Shown in pieces: positions 1 to 9,803 of a stretch of 64,000 nt of DNA. The notes under the pieces are model-generated. The model was given only the letters and a program-made list of their open reading frames with translations, was not told the origin of the DNA and made no database searches. Where the stretch lies: NCBI GenBank assembly GCA_963707275.1, contig CAVPPH010000003.1, positions 655,987 to 719,986 on the forward strand, given 5' to 3'. Source of the stretch: JACKBK01 sp963707275 (GTDB lineage Bacteria; Chloroflexota; Anaerolineae; JAAEKA01). Positions within the stretch are counted from its first letter, which is position 1; each line of letters opens with the position of its first letter. The position numbers were made by a program, and so were the translations under genes.

Positions 1-2085
1 ACACTGGATCCGCACCCCTATTTCGATGCCATCAGGACCCTGGAGCCGACCGCTGCCCGCGAACGGTACTGGCAAGAGATGGCACAAGAAAGCTATCTCA
101 TCCTGACCGAGCTTGCCCCGGATTCCCTGAGTCTGGTGGGTGAGCCTGAAACGGCAAACGAGGCCATTGGTCTGATTCAGGGCGAACCGCTGGCAACGCC
201 GACACAGTGGCGCGACTACGTCGACTATGCGATCAGCCTGTTCCCTGCGCATAGTGTCAGACTGGGCGCGGGCGCGGGCGTCTGGGAAGCAGAGGAACTT
301 ATCCAGCTTTTCGCTGACATGCCGGCGCTGGATTTTATCGACCTTCACATCTTCCCCGCGAAAAGTCTGGCGACCGATTATTTTGCGACGGTGATTGCCA
401 GAGCCGACCTGGTGAACTCAATCGACCCCAGCAAGAAAATCACTCTGGGGCAGGCATGGCTCTACAAAGCCACGGCAGATGAGCTCGGTTTGGTGGGTGT
501 TATCTCGCCGGAAGTTCTCTCGCGTGACGTGTTCAGCTACTGGCAGCCGCTGGATTCCAAGTTTATTGAGCTGTTCAGCCGCGTTTCACAGGCCAAGCAG
601 TTCGAGACATACATTCCCTGGGGAACCTGGTATTTCTTCTCGTATCTGGATTACAGCCAGGCGGCCGGCATGACACCCGCAGAACGTAACCTGAGCAACC
701 AGGTCGCCGCGTACAACAATATGTTGAACGGCTTGACGACTGGGACGGGCGACGCGTATGAAGCCATCACCACCGCTAGCAACATCCTGGTAGTTACAGG
801 CATCAGCCCGAACCATGGGCCCCAGTCCGGCCCCGGTGCCACCCAAAGCGTCACCATCAGCGGCAAGAACTTCACGCCCGGCAGCAACACGGTCGTGAAG
901 TTCGGCGGCGCGGCGGCCACTAACGTCGTGGTGGTCAGCGACACCACCATCACAGCCACTTCGCCGGCGGGCGTTGGTGTTGTCGGGATCACCGTCCAAA
1001 GCCCGGATGGACGCATCCGCACCAAACCCAACGCCTACACCTACGACGTGCCGCCTGTGATCAGCCTGATTACACCCAACAGCGGCAAGGAAACCGGCGG
1101 CTCGTTCGTCAGGATCGACGGCCAGAACTTCGTTGCCGGGTCGACCAACACGCAGGTCCATTTCGGCGGCATTTCGGCGACTCAAATCACAGTCTATGCC
1201 ACGGCGATAACCGCCTACGCGCCGGCCGGCTTCGGGCTGGGAACCGTTGACGTGACGGTGACGAACCCGGACCAGCAGACAGCCGTGCTGGCCGGCGGCT
1301 ACACCTTCGTGCCGCCGCCAACCGTGCTATCGGTGTCGCCAAACACAGGCACATCCAACGGCGGGACGCTGGTGACCATCACCGGCCGCGGCTTTTTCCC
1401 CGGTACTCCCGGTACCAGAGTGGCAATCGGCCAGCTCGAAGCCACCGGCGTCAATGTGCTCAGCGACACGCAGATCCAGGTCATCACGCCCATGGGCAAC
1501 GGCACTGGCAAAGTGTTGGTGATGAACCCCGATTACCAGACCGGCCAGTTGCTGAACGCTTACACATTCGTCTATCCTCCCACAATCATGCAGGGCATCC
1601 CGACGATTGGCCCGCTGACCGGCGGGAACACGGTCTGGCTGGGCGGCTACGGCTTCCAGCAAGGCACAACCGTCAAGTTCGGCTCGACCCCAGCCACCAT
1701 CCAGTCGATCACAGCTAACCTGATCACCCTGACCGCGCCTCCCGGAAGCGGGCAGGTTCAGATCAGAGTCACCAACCCGGATGGGCAACAAGGTACCACG
1801 CCATATACTTACAGCGCAACGCCGCCGCCCGTCGTTGTTCTGTTGTCACCTACTCATGGACCGGCCAGCGGCGGCACACGCGTCTACATCTACGGCCAGA
1901 ACTTCGTGCCGGGATCTACCAACACCACGGTCAAGTTTGGCACGCAGCCGGCACTGTCCAAGCAGGTTCTCACGTCAAACTGGATTCAGGCCGACGCGCC
2001 GCCTGGCACAGGCAGTGTACGCATCACCGTGACCAATCCCGACGGCCAGTCGGTCGTGTCAACGGGGTCGTATTTGTACGAGTGA
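1..2085 (+). CDS. Secreted IPT/TIG-repeat protein (5' end outside window)
   Basis: The frame is open from base 1, so the ATG at 79 is internal and the gene starts to the left of the window. Counting from that ATG, residues 1-235 form a domain rich in Tyr and Trp that could be the end of a glycoside-hydrolase-like barrel; I cannot name the family. Five IPT/TIG immunoglobulin-like repeats follow (about 240-325, 326-412, 413-498, 499-581, 582-668). Each opens with a P-x-x-G-x-x-x-G-G-T-type turn and ends in a V-T-N-P-D-G-Q motif. IPT/TIG repeats are usually extracellular stalk or carbohydrate-contact modules, so a surface or secreted role is inferred. The gene ends at TGA 2083-2085 with no TM anchor. 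No frameshift was seen. Confidence 0.8.
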   Translation, partial: TLDPHPYFDAIRTLEPTAARERYWQEMAQESYLILTELAPDSLSLVGEPETANEAIGLIQGEPLATPTQWRDYVDYAISLFPAHSVRLGAGAGVWEAEELIQLFADMPALDFIDLHIFPAKSLATDYFATVIARADLVNSIDPSKKITLGQAWLYKATADELGLVGVISPEVLSRDVFSYWQPLDSKFIELFSRVSQAKQFETYIPWGTWYFFSYLDYSQAAGMTPAERNLSNQVAAYNNMLNGLTTGTGDAYEAITTASNILVVTGISPNHGPQSGPGATQSVTISGKNFTPGSNTVVKFGGAAATNVVVVSDTTITATSPAGVGVVGITVQSPDGRIRTKPNAYTYDVPPVISLITPNSGKETGGSFVRIDGQNFVAGSTNTQVHFGGISATQITVYATAITAYAPAGFGLGTVDVTVTNPDQQTAVLAGGYTFVPPPTVLSVSPNTGTSNGGTLVTITGRGFFPGTPGTRVAIGQLEATGVNVLSDTQIQVITPMGNGTGKVLVMNPDYQTGQLLNAYTFVYPPTIMQGIPTIGPLTGGNTVWLGGYGFQQGTTVKFGSTPATIQSITANLITLTAPPGSGQVQIRVTNPDGQQGTTPYTYSATPPPVVVLLSPTHGPASGGTRVYIYGQNFVPGSTNTTVKFGTQPALSKQVLTSNWIQADAPPGTGSVRITVTNPDGQSVVSTGSYLYE

Positions 2086-2211
2086 GGTTGGGGGTAAAGA
2101 GAGTATGCGTAACTGACAAGTAGTCAGAAGCACAGACTGCCAACACAAGAGCCGTGCCACGTTACTTTCCATCCGTGGAACGTTCACAGCAGGCGCCACA
2201 AAGCCAGGTCG

Positions 2212-3252
2212 TCACGAGGAGCCGTCGGCGGCCTGGCTTTGTTCGTTTTTTGCGACCGGAGCGTCGACGGACACCACCGAAGCATCGACGGTAGCTGCTG
2301 CCGCCGGGGTTTGTTGACCAAAGTTGGCTACAGGGCGCATGAGCCACCGGAACAGAGGAGCCAGCCAGCCAAAGACCTTGCGCGCCAGCCAGCCGAACGG
2401 ACGCAGGATGAGGTCGATGATGTCGTTCACGATCACCATGAAGCGCCCGACCAGATGAAAAATCGGCCGGAAGATTTGCTGCAAGATGAATGAGTGTGCA
2501 TACAACACAGCCAGACCGAGAATTGCCACCGACGTGGCGAACTGGATCCACTCGAAGTTGTTTTCGATGAACGCCGGATAGGTGTACAGGTGCAGTTGAT
2601 CCATGAAGATGTCTTCTGTGAACAGACGCAGACCAATGACTAGCACCAGCACGTAAGCGGCTGGGGCAAGGATCGGCTCGCGTCTGATCATCTTGGTGAA
2701 GATCCCGGCTGCGAAGCGCATGGTCACAATGCCCAGCGCGACGCCCAACATCACCACCCACAGCTCCTCCGACAGCGTCACCGCCACCACGACGTTGTCC
2801 AGACTGAACGCGAGGTCGGCCAGTTCCACAGCCAGCACGACGCTCCAGAAGGTCCCCGCGGCGGATCTGGGAGCCACCAAGTCATCAGAATGATCTTCGG
2901 GCGTCATATCTGCATAGGCTGGCAGGTGGCTGAACGCCAGTTTCATCAGGTAAAGCGCGCCGATCAGCCGCAGCCACAGGTTCTGGATGATGAAGCTGGC
3001 AATGAACAGCATCAGCGCCCGGCCGAGATACGCGCCCAACAAACCGACCTTCAGCGCGGCCGCCTGCTGGTTGCCGAATACCCGGTCGGTGAAGCCCTGC
3101 AGGAACTGCAGCCCCTTGGGATACGGCACCGGCTTGTCGTCAGGCAGCACAGACACCATCGCCCCCAGGACAGCGGCGTTGTCGATGGAAAGAATGCCTT
3201 CCAAAAAGATCAACTGAACGATGATAGTAAGTAACGAGAGATCGAGTTGCAT
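2212..3252 (-). CDS. TerC-family integral membrane protein
   Basis: The protein is about 346 residues with some nine hydrophobic segments. It carries the TerC-family signatures: an E-G-I-L-S-I-D-N-A motif in the first helix and its counterpart V-E-L-A-D-L-A-F-S-L-D-N in the middle. The paired acidic residues within membrane helices suggest metal-ion handling, as in TerC and Alx proteins. The frame extends upstream to 3351, but the first hydrophobic helix begins right after the ATG at 3252, and the extra 33 residues look unlike a signal peptide, so 3252 is preferred. The C-terminal 40 residues are a polar Ala/Val tail. It is a single gene facing away from the IPT gene. Substrate unknown; manganese or calcium is only a family-based guess. 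Confidence 0.85.
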   Translation of the reverse strand: MQLDLSLLTIIVQLIFLEGILSIDNAAVLGAMVSVLPDDKPVPYPKGLQFLQGFTDRVFGNQQAAALKVGLLGAYLGRALMLFIASFIIQNLWLRLIGALYLMKLAFSHLPAYADMTPEDHSDDLVAPRSAAGTFWSVVLAVELADLAFSLDNVVVAVTLSEELWVVMLGVALGIVTMRFAAGIFTKMIRREPILAPAAYVLVLVIGLRLFTEDIFMDQLHLYTYPAFIENNFEWIQFATSVAILGLAVLYAHSFILQQIFRPIFHLVGRFMVIVNDIIDLILRPFGWLARKVFGWLAPLFRWLMRPVANFGQQTPAAAATVDASVVSVDAPVAKNEQSQAADGSS

Positions 3253-3373
3253 GTAGGTTTCCAAAGCGCCCTGGGTTAAGCGAGCTGTTCCCGCGCAATG
3301 GGATAACAGGACAAAGGAGGCGTGAGTTTGAAGGATTATACCGGTACTCAATCAAAACATCAAGGGAGTGCAA

Positions 3374-3620
3374 CATGATTCTGGCTGGTAGTAGGCGCTT
3401 ATGAAAGTTAAGAAAATAAACCGGCAATTGCATCGTGACGCTCGCCGGAGGCTGAAAGCCGTCCGGCTACAACGTGGAAGGCCCTACGGGCCTGATTTCC
3501 AGCCCTGAAAGGGCTTCCACCTCGTAGCCCGATCCGTTTTACGGTCGGGCGAGCCTCACTGGACGATTACCGGGTTAAATTCTTAAGGTTCATCAGCGCC
3601 TACTACCAGCCAGAATCATG
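3374..3620. repeat. Long fold-back element, about 247 bp
   Basis: A 26-bp perfect terminal inverted repeat (3374-3399 against 3595-3620; starts CATGATTCTGGC) encloses arms that keep pairing imperfectly inwards, for example GTGACGCTCGCC on the left against GTGAGGCTCGCC read on the other strand. A second strong stem (GGCTAC..GTGGAAG) lies around a short centre near 3497-3505. The whole element can fold as one hairpin. It fills the gap between the terC-like gene and the M3 peptidase promoter. It resembles a MITE or a structured transcript; no ORF is present. Confidence 0.85.
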
Positions 3621-3636
3621 GCTTGCCTGCTGCGAT

Positions 3637-3666
3637 TTGTCCCCGCTTCCGGAGTCGCAGTACAAT
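3637..3666 (+). promoter_or_regulatory. Sigma-70-like promoter of the M3 peptidase gene
   Basis: TTGTCC (3637-3642), an 18-bp spacer and TACAAT (3661-3666). It sits just outside the fold-back element and about 55 bp before the ATG at 3721, which supports that start over the longer open frame beginning at 3637. Confidence 0.55.
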
Positions 3667-3720
3667 TGTTCGGTGCAAGCTACACCACGAACTCCTCGCA
3701 GAAAGGGAAACGAGACAACG

Positions 3721-5418
3721 ATGTCTACCAACGGCCATTACCCACAGGTCGATCCACTCGAGTGGGACACTATAGAACCACATGTTGACGCACTACTGGA
3801 CGCTGAAATCAACCCCAGATCAGCGCCTGAATGGGTGCAACGCTGGAGCAACCTGAACGCAGTATTGCAGGAAGCAGGCGCGCGCATCTACCGCTCCGTG
3901 ACCGAAAACACCGCGGACGAGGCTGCCGAGCAACGCTTCAACCGCTTCGTCGAGGTAATCCTGCCACAGGTACGCGTCGCGGAACAGGCGCTCAAGCAGA
4001 AGCTGCTGGCCGCCGCGGATGGCGCGCCTGCGGATGACACCGCCCTGCTGATGCGACGCTTCCGCACCGAGACGGACATCTTCCGCGATGAAAACGTCGC
4101 CATCGAGAGCAAACTGGATCTGCTGGGCAACCAATACAACAAGATTGCGGGCGGGATGACCGTCCAATGGCAAGGCGAGGAAATCACGATTCCTCGCGCC
4201 CACAGCCTGCTGGAAGAGCCGGACCGCGAGACCAGGCAACGTGTCTGGAGGGGTATCATGGACTGCTTCCTGGCACAGCGCGATCCGCTGAACAACCTTT
4301 ATCTGGAGATGCTGCCGCTGCGACGTCAACTGGCTGCCAATGCCGGGTTCGCCAATTACCGCGACATCCGCTGGCTACAGCTCAGCCGCTTCGACTACAC
4401 GCCCGCCGACTGCTTCACCTTCCACGATGCGATCGAGGCAGAGGTCGTCCCTGTGGCGACTTAGATCTACCGCGACCTGCAAGACAAGCTGGGCATCGAC
4501 AGCATGCGCCCGTGGGACGTAGACGCCGACCCGCACGGCCAGCCGCTGCGCCCGTTCAGTGATGTCTCCGACCTGGAAGCGGGCGCGCAGCGCATCTTCG
4601 ATCAGGTTGATCCGCAGCTTGGCAGCCACTTCCGAGCGATGCGCGACGACTACCTCGATCTCGCGTCACGCGCCAACAAGGCGCCCGGCGGCTACTGCAG
4701 CAGCTTTCCGGTCAGCGGCCACCCGTACATCTTCATGAACGCCGTCGGTACCCACGACAACCTGACCACGCTGCTGCACGAAGGTGGACACGCCTTCCAC
4801 TTCATGGAGTTGCAGCGACAACAGCCGCTGATTTGGAACCAGGACGGGCCGATGGAGTTCTGCGAGGTTGCCTCTATGTCCATGGAACTGCTCAGCGCGC
4901 CCTACCTGGCGCGCGACAAAGGCGGCTTCTACAGCGACGCCGAGGCCCGCCGCGCCTATGCCGATCAACTGCGCAAGACGGTGCTCTTCTTCCCCTACAT
5001 GGCGGTGGTGGACGCTTTCCAGCATTGGGTCTACGCCGAAGCGCCGCAACCGGTGACAGCCGCGGACATGGATCGCCGCTGGCGCGAACTGACCGACCGC
5101 TTCATGCCCGGCGTCAACTGGGTTGGCCTGCAAACGGAGCAGGAGACCGGTTGGCATCGCAAGGAGCACATCTTCGAAGCGCCGTTCTACTACATCGAGT
5201 ACGGCCTGGCGCAGCTTGGCGCGCTACAGGTCTGGCGCAACGCATTGCGGGACCAGCAGCAGTCGGTGGCCGACTATCGCGCCGCGCTTGCGCTGGGCTA
5301 TACCCGGTCGCTGCCTGAGTTGTTCACGGCCGCCGGCGCACACTTCGCTTTCGACCGCAAGATGGTGGGTCAACTGATGGCGTTGATCCAGGAACAATTG
5401 GCTGTACTGGATGCCTGA
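3721..5418 (+). pseudogene. M3-family oligoendopeptidase, interrupted by in-frame TAG
   Basis: This is a zinc oligopeptidase of family M3 (oligoendopeptidase F-like), 565 codons including one amber codon at 4462-4464. The reading frame is unchanged across the stop, and both halves align with one protein: residues 1-247 are the helical N-terminal half, and the rest is the catalytic domain with H-E-G-G-H (H353, E354, H357) and a downstream F-C-E-V-A-S-M segment that supplies the third zinc ligand. A lysine codon AAG changed to TAG would explain it, since T-K-I-Y-R would restore a normal helix. The start at 3721 follows an AAAGGGAAA purine stretch. As written, the catalytic half would be made only from an internal start such as 4504. 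A point mutation or a sequencing error are both possible. Confidence 0.85.
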
Positions 5419-5427
5419 CGGCTGCAT

Positions 5428-5460
5428 GGTGACAGTCACTTTCGGAAAGTGACTGTCACC
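5428..5460. repeat. Short hairpin repeat, 33 nt (34-nt REP-like family)
   Basis: Perfect 15-bp inverted repeat GGTGACAGTCACTTT with a 3-nt loop CGG. It lies in the 54-bp gap between the M3 peptidase stop and the amidase start. Same arm and loop layout as the hairpins at 7592, 12766, 12893, 13678 and 47374. Confidence 0.85.
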
Positions 5461-5472
5461 TGAGACCTCCCC

Positions 5473-6210
5473 GTGGCCCGTAAATCTTCCCCAAAGAAAA
5501 AGTCAAAGCGCGGCACGGCTACGCGCCAGCGGCAGCTAGAACGCTTCCAGCGGCGCTTGCTGTTGCTATTGCTCGCGGTAGTCGCGGTCATCGGGCTGGC
5601 TACGTGGGCGGGTGGACAACGCAGCCAGGCCGAGCGTTGGCTGGGCGACTGGCTCAATCGGTCAGAAGCGACCGGCGCAGTGTCGGGGCGGCGCATCGGC
5701 ATTCTGGTCGGCCACAAGGACTTCGACTTAGGCGCGATCTGCGAGGACGGCCTCAGCGAGGGCGAAACGGTTCAACGCATCGCGGAGCGCACCGCCGACC
5801 GGCTGCGCCGACTGGGCGCGGAGGTGGATCTGCTGGCGGAATACGACGACCGGCTGAACGGCCTCGAGGCCGACGTGCTGGTCTCCATCCACGCCGACTC
5901 GTGCATCGACCGCAGCGGCTACAAGGTGGCGCGCTCGGAAACCAGCCTCATCCCCGACGTGGAAGATCGACTGGTCGGCTGCCTGATGCAGGACTACAGC
6001 GAATCTACCGAGCTAACGTTCGACTCGACTACGATTACCGAGGACATGACACAATACCACGCGTTCAAACGTGTGGCTCCCCAAACCCCCGCAGCTATCA
6101 TCGAAGTTGGTTTCCTGGGCGGCGACGCCGGCCTGATCGTGCGCCAGCCGGAGTTGCCGGCCCGAGGCATCGCGAACGGGATCGTATGTTTTCTGGAGGG
6201 GACGCCATGA
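5473..6210 (+). CDS. Membrane-anchored N-acetylmuramoyl-L-alanine amidase-like protein
   Basis: 245 residues with a GTG start at 5473. A very basic N-terminus (residues 1-28) precedes one TM helix (about 29-46) and then an amidase_3-like domain. Visible family landmarks are I-L-V-G-H-K-D-F-D-L-G-A (zinc His, in place of the usual D-x-G-H-G-G), a conserved E in G-E-T-V, the V-S-I-H-A-D-S motif and the C-terminal I-I-E-V-G-F-L-G block holding the catalytic Glu. The role would be cleavage of the amide bond between MurNAc and the stem peptide on the outer face. The first motif departs from consensus, so activity is likely but not certain. It probably follows the peptidase in one transcript, with the 33-nt hairpin between them. 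Confidence 0.75.
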   Translation: MARKSSPKKKSKRGTATRQRQLERFQRRLLLLLLAVVAVIGLATWAGGQRSQAERWLGDWLNRSEATGAVSGRRIGILVGHKDFDLGAICEDGLSEGETVQRIAERTADRLRRLGAEVDLLAEYDDRLNGLEADVLVSIHADSCIDRSGYKVARSETSLIPDVEDRLVGCLMQDYSESTELTFDSTTITEDMTQYHAFKRVAPQTPAAIIEVGFLGGDAGLIVRQPELPARGIANGIVCFLEGTP

Positions 6211-6311
6211 ATGAATTCACGCCCCGCCAAGCCAAAACATGCTGAAGCAAGCTGCCGGGATGCAGACCTCCGCAGCCTGCTTGCAGCAGGCTTTCTCTGC
6301 AGACGCCGGAT

Positions 6312-7578
6312 TCATCCGGTGGATCGCACGTTACCCGGCCGCGCCAACTCCAGCAACAGCACCACCACCACAGCCAGCAGCAGGCTCACCAGCCCGGCCA
6401 GCAGGATCAGACGTAACACGGGCGGGTTGGCCGGCGCGCTGGGCAGGAAGGCCGGTTCGACCACCTGTAACGCGCCCACGTCGCGACTTCTGGCTCTCCT
6501 TGAGCCGCGCCTCGACCGCCTTGGCGCGCAGGAACTCCCGGTCGCCCTGAGCGTTAGCCACCGCGCTCACCAGCCCGTTGTACTCGCTGCTCAGGCCAAT
6601 CAGTTGCGTCAGATCCGCGCTGCGCTGGCTGATCAGCGCCTCGTCCTCAGCGATCACAGCTCGCAGCGCGGCCGCCGTCGCCAGTTGCTCGCGTTCCGCC
6701 GACCGGTAGCCGTTGATCTCGGTGCGCAAGCCGGCAACCATTTCCTGTAACCGGTCTATCTCCGCCAGACCAATCGCATCGCCTTCGACGGTGTCGCTGA
6801 TGACTGTCGTCAGCGTCGCCTCGGCGGCTGTCAGGTCGTCTTCGCCGTCAGCGGCGTACTGGGTGTATTGCTTGGCCAGCGCGTCTGCCTGCCGTGCATC
6901 CACCAGCGCGGCATCGCGACGGCTTTCCAGGTCGCGCAACACGTCCTGCACCGCGTTGATCTCGCGCGGCAGGTCGCCGACGTTGTGCTCCAGTTGGAAC
7001 TGCAAGAGTGCGTCCTGCGCGGCGGTGACGGTCTTGGCTTGCTCTGCCGCCTCGCTCTGGATGAACTGGCCGGCCGCGGCTGCCGGCCGCGCGGTCAGCT
7101 CGTTGTAATAGGCCAGCGCGTTCTCGACGTGCTTGTTGAGCGCGTCCATGGCCTCCTGCGGCGAACTGCCCTCGTAGGAGACGGAAACGAAATCGCCGGC
7201 CTGGGTCGTTTCGAGACCGGCCAGCAGATCATCGGCGCTGATGCTCAGTCCGAGATCGTTGATGGTGCGCCAGGCGACCAGCGAACTGCGCAGCACATCG
7301 TTGAAGTTGGCCTGAGTGACGGCGATCTGATCGGTGGCCGCGCCGACATTCAGGCGCGTGTAGAGCGTGACGTCTTGCGCATCCAGCGCTTGCGCCTGCA
7401 TACGCAGCGACGAGCGATAGACCGGCGCGGCTGTCAGCGCAACGGCAGCGGTCACCGCGACCGCGCCGACAACGAACAGCGCGATGATCCACCAGCGCCG
7501 CCGCAATATCGCCACAATCGAGCGTCCGCCCTGTTCGGCAGGTTCGGTTATCTCAACAGATTGGTTTGTTTGGTCCAT
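6312..7578 (-). CDS. Wzz-like chain-length determinant, frameshifted near C-terminus
   Basis: Polysaccharide co-polymerase of the Wzz/Wzc type: a TM helix at residues 32-55, then a long periplasm-side coiled-coil domain rich in Ala, Gln and Glu (about 60-375). The second TM helix needs a frame change near 6486-6492. After it the sequence reads R-D-V-G-A-L-Q-V-V-E-P-A-F-L-P and then a strongly hydrophobic helix ending at TGA 6312-6314. This is the canonical Wzz ending, a Pro-rich loop plus TM2, so the original frame with its Arg-rich tail (to 6331) is an artefact of one inserted base. No kinase domain is attached. It heads a minus-strand block with the flippase and methyltransferase downstream and would set exported glycan length. 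Confidence 0.8.
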
Positions 7579-7591
7579 TTTTCCTTGTCCG

Positions 7592-7625
7592 AGCGGTTCG
7601 ACTTTTTCGGGAAAGTCGAACCGCT
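7592..7625. repeat. 34-nt hairpin repeat
   Basis: 15-nt arm AGCGGTTCGACTTTT, loop TCGG, 15-nt arm, with 14 of 15 positions paired. It lies between the flippase stop codon, which it overlaps by two bases, and the Wzz start. Confidence 0.8.
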
Positions 7626-9090
7626 ATGCGCCCTGCGAGCGGTTGTTTTTCAGCCAGACAAGCAGCTTCGTGCCTTCCGTGCGCACCTGCTTGTCGCGCC
7701 ACCACAGCAGCAATCCATAGACCACCACCACGATCACGCCGGCGATTGCCAGCGCGGCAACGGGCCATGTACCCAGGGATAGTAACACCTGTTCCGCTCC
7801 GTAGCCAATCCCGGCGGCTACCAGTGAATACACGAACAGGGGCGTCAGCAGGCGGACGTAGGTCGCCGGGCGTCCTTCTACGATCTTGTCCACCATGTGC
7901 GCGGAGATGGCGAAATCCACGATGGCCACGGCCACCGAAAGCACGCAGACGCCGATCAGCCCGCCCCAGCGAATGGCCGGATAGAGCAGCGCTGTCATGG
8001 TGATCAGTCGCCAGAGGGCGATGCTGGACAGCCATTGCGGCTTGCCGCCCGACTGGAAAATGATGCCCATGTTGGCGGCGATGGAGCGGATCAGCCCGTA
8101 GATCGCCAGGATCTGCATCGGCACGATCGCCGGCGCCCACTTGTCGGTCAGCAGCACGGTGACGAACGCTTTGGCAAAGACGATGGTAACGATGGCAATC
8201 GGCATTGCAACCAGCGCCACCCGATGCATAACCTCGAAGTACGCCTTGCGCATCCGTGCCACGTCGGTCTGCATCTGGCTGAAGGCCGGGAACGTAACCC
8301 GCGTCACCAGCCGGGTGATGTTGGTCGCAGGCGTGTTGGAGATGCTGTAGGCCATGCCGTAATAGCCCAGCGCGGCGTCGCCCAGCATCCGTCCGACGAA
8401 CAGGTCATCGACATTGGTGACGCCGAAGATCAACACCTGGCTGGCAGCGATATGCTTGCCGTAGCCAAACAGCTCGCGGAACAGTCTCATCTCAAACTGT
8501 AGGCGGGGCCGCCAGGGTGAGACGATGAACATCACAATCGTCGTCACCGAAGAGTTGATCAGCTCGCCGGCCACCAGCGCCCAGATGTTCCAGCCTGCCA
8601 ACGCCAGCAGCACCGCGCCCAGGTTGCCGACCAGCGAGCCGACGAACTCTGGGATCACCTTCTTGCGAAAGTCCAGATCCTTGAACAGCAGCGTGTAGGG
8701 CACGCGACTGACGCTGCTGATGACAATCGTCAGCGCCAGCACGCGCAGCACCGGCGTCACCTGGGGGTTGCGAAAAAACTGCGCCACCAGCGGCGCCAGG
8801 ATAAACGCCACCATGTATAGCATCACGCTGCTGGCGATCACTGTCCAGTGCGCGGTGTTGGCGGCCGCGTCTACGTCGGACTGGCGGTAGATCAGCGCCG
8901 AACTGAAGCCCAGCTCCTGCAAGAACACCAGCGAGTTGATCGCCAGCATCGCGATAGCCAGCAGCCCGAAGAACTCAGGCGCCAGCAGCCGCGCCAGCAC
9001 CAGACTGACCAGGAAGCCGACGCCGCGGTTGACCAGCATCGCGCCGCCTTCCCAAAAGACGCCGCGCGAAACCTTACCGCGCAGGGTCAC
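7624..9090 (-). CDS. Polysaccharide flippase (Wzx / MOP superfamily)
   Basis: 488 residues with 12-14 hydrophobic segments, typical of the polysaccharide-synthase/WzxC group of lipid-linked oligosaccharide flippases. The N-terminal segment with G-V-F-W-E-G-G-A and V-L-A-R-L-L-A-P-E-F-F-G is the usual start of this family. The start codon overlaps the stop of the upstream methyltransferase by four bases (ATGA at 9087-9090), so the two genes are translationally coupled. With the Wzz-like gene downstream it suggests an exopolysaccharide or S-layer glycan export unit. The frame is intact. The substrate cannot be inferred. Confidence 0.88.
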   Translation of the reverse strand: MTLRGKVSRGVFWEGGAMLVNRGVGFLVSLVLARLLAPEFFGLLAIAMLAINSLVFLQELGFSSALIYRQSDVDAAANTAHWTVIASSVMLYMVAFILAPLVAQFFRNPQVTPVLRVLALTIVISSVSRVPYTLLFKDLDFRKKVIPEFVGSLVGNLGAVLLALAGWNIWALVAGELINSSVTTIVMFIVSPWRPRLQFEMRLFRELFGYGKHIAASQVLIFGVTNVDDLFVGRMLGDAALGYYGMAYSISNTPATNITRLVTRVTFPAFSQMQTDVARMRKAYFEVMHRVALVAMPIAIVTIVFAKAFVTVLLTDKWAPAIVPMQILAIYGLIRSIAANMGIIFQSGGKPQWLSSIALWRLITMTALLYPAIRWGGLIGVCVLSVAVAIVDFAISAHMVDKIVEGRPATYVRLLTPLFVYSLVAAGIGYGAEQVLLSLGTWPVAALAIAGVIVVVVYGLLLWWRDKQVRTEGTKLLVWLKNNRSQGA

Positions 9091-9788
9091 GCCCTCGCTC
9101 CCCGCTTGACGGCCACCAGCATCAGATCGCGCGCAAACAGGGTCGGTCGCAGCGCTGTCAGCAACTCATACGCGCGCGCAGGCCGGCCGCGTCCCAACCA
9201 GGCGGGATACAACCCTCGCACCCACAGGCTGGGATAACCGGCCACGTCAGTCAGCGCGAGACCGCGACTGGCCAGCAAGCCTGCCAGATCAGGCAATGTA
9301 AAGAAGCGCAGATGCAGCCAGTCGGTCGGCGTGTTGGGGACGTAGGGAAAGCGACCGCGCAACAGCCACCAACGCACCCGCCAATGGGCGGTGTTGGGGA
9401 CGCACATCACCAGCCGGCCGCCAGGTTGCAGCACGCGCACACACTCATCCAGATAGTGGTCGAAATCGACCCGGTGCTCGATCTGCGAGTCGCTGAGGAC
9501 GACGCTGAAGCTGGCATCTGCAAAGGGCAGCGGCTCTCGGTCCAGGTTGACTTGCTGGACAGGAACGCCGCGCGCGCGGGCTCGCCGCAGCGCCTCGGGC
9601 GACAAATCCGTTCCCACCACCGACGCGCCCAACTCAAGCAGCCGCGCTGACAGGACGCCCGGTCCGCAATCGACGTGCAACACGGTGTCGTCGGGCCGGA
9701 CGTGGCGGACCAGCATGGCCTGGCGGCGGGCGTCAAAGGTGTCGCCCTGTCCCTGCCAGTAGGTGTCGTAGAAGGTTTCGAAATCCAC
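9087..9788 (-). CDS. Class I SAM-dependent methyltransferase
   Basis: 233 residues from the GTG at 9788. This start is preferred over the upstream GTG at 9809 because GAGGAT sits seven bases before it. SAM-binding motif I reads V-L-H-V-D-C-G-P-G-V-L-S, an acidic residue in V-G-T-D-L-S-P-E closes strand 2, and P-L-P-F-A-D-A-S-F-S-V-V is the motif around strand 4, all typical of Methyltransf_11/MetW-like enzymes. In this setting it probably methylates a sugar or a lipid-linked glycan precursor. The first 20 bp upstream already belong to the 102-bp tandem repeat, so the promoter must lie within or beyond that repeat. Confidence 0.8.
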   Translation of the reverse strand: MDFETFYDTYWQGQGDTFDARRQAMLVRHVRPDDTVLHVDCGPGVLSARLLELGASVVGTDLSPEALRRARARGVPVQQVNLDREPLPFADASFSVVLSDSQIEHRVDFDHYLDECVRVLQPGGRLVMCVPNTAHWRVRWWLLRGRFPYVPNTPTDWLHLRFFTLPDLAGLLASRGLALTDVAGYPSLWVRGLYPAWLGRGRPARAYELLTALRPTLFARDLMLVAVKRGARA

Positions 9789-9803
9789 AGTTATCCTCGG
9801 AAC

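Noticed and set aside
2162..2761. Second minus-strand ORF inside the TerC gene
   Set aside because: Out-of-frame shadow with Arg/Ser/His-rich sequence; the TerC frame has clear TM helices.
4462..4464. Programmed recoding of TAG (for example pyrrolysine)
   Set aside because: No Pyl genes or recoding element are seen, the family does not use it, and a single AAG to TAG change explains it.
6211..7782. Plus-strand open frames opposite the Wzz and flippase genes
   Set aside because: Arg/Ser-rich shadows of well-supported minus-strand genes.
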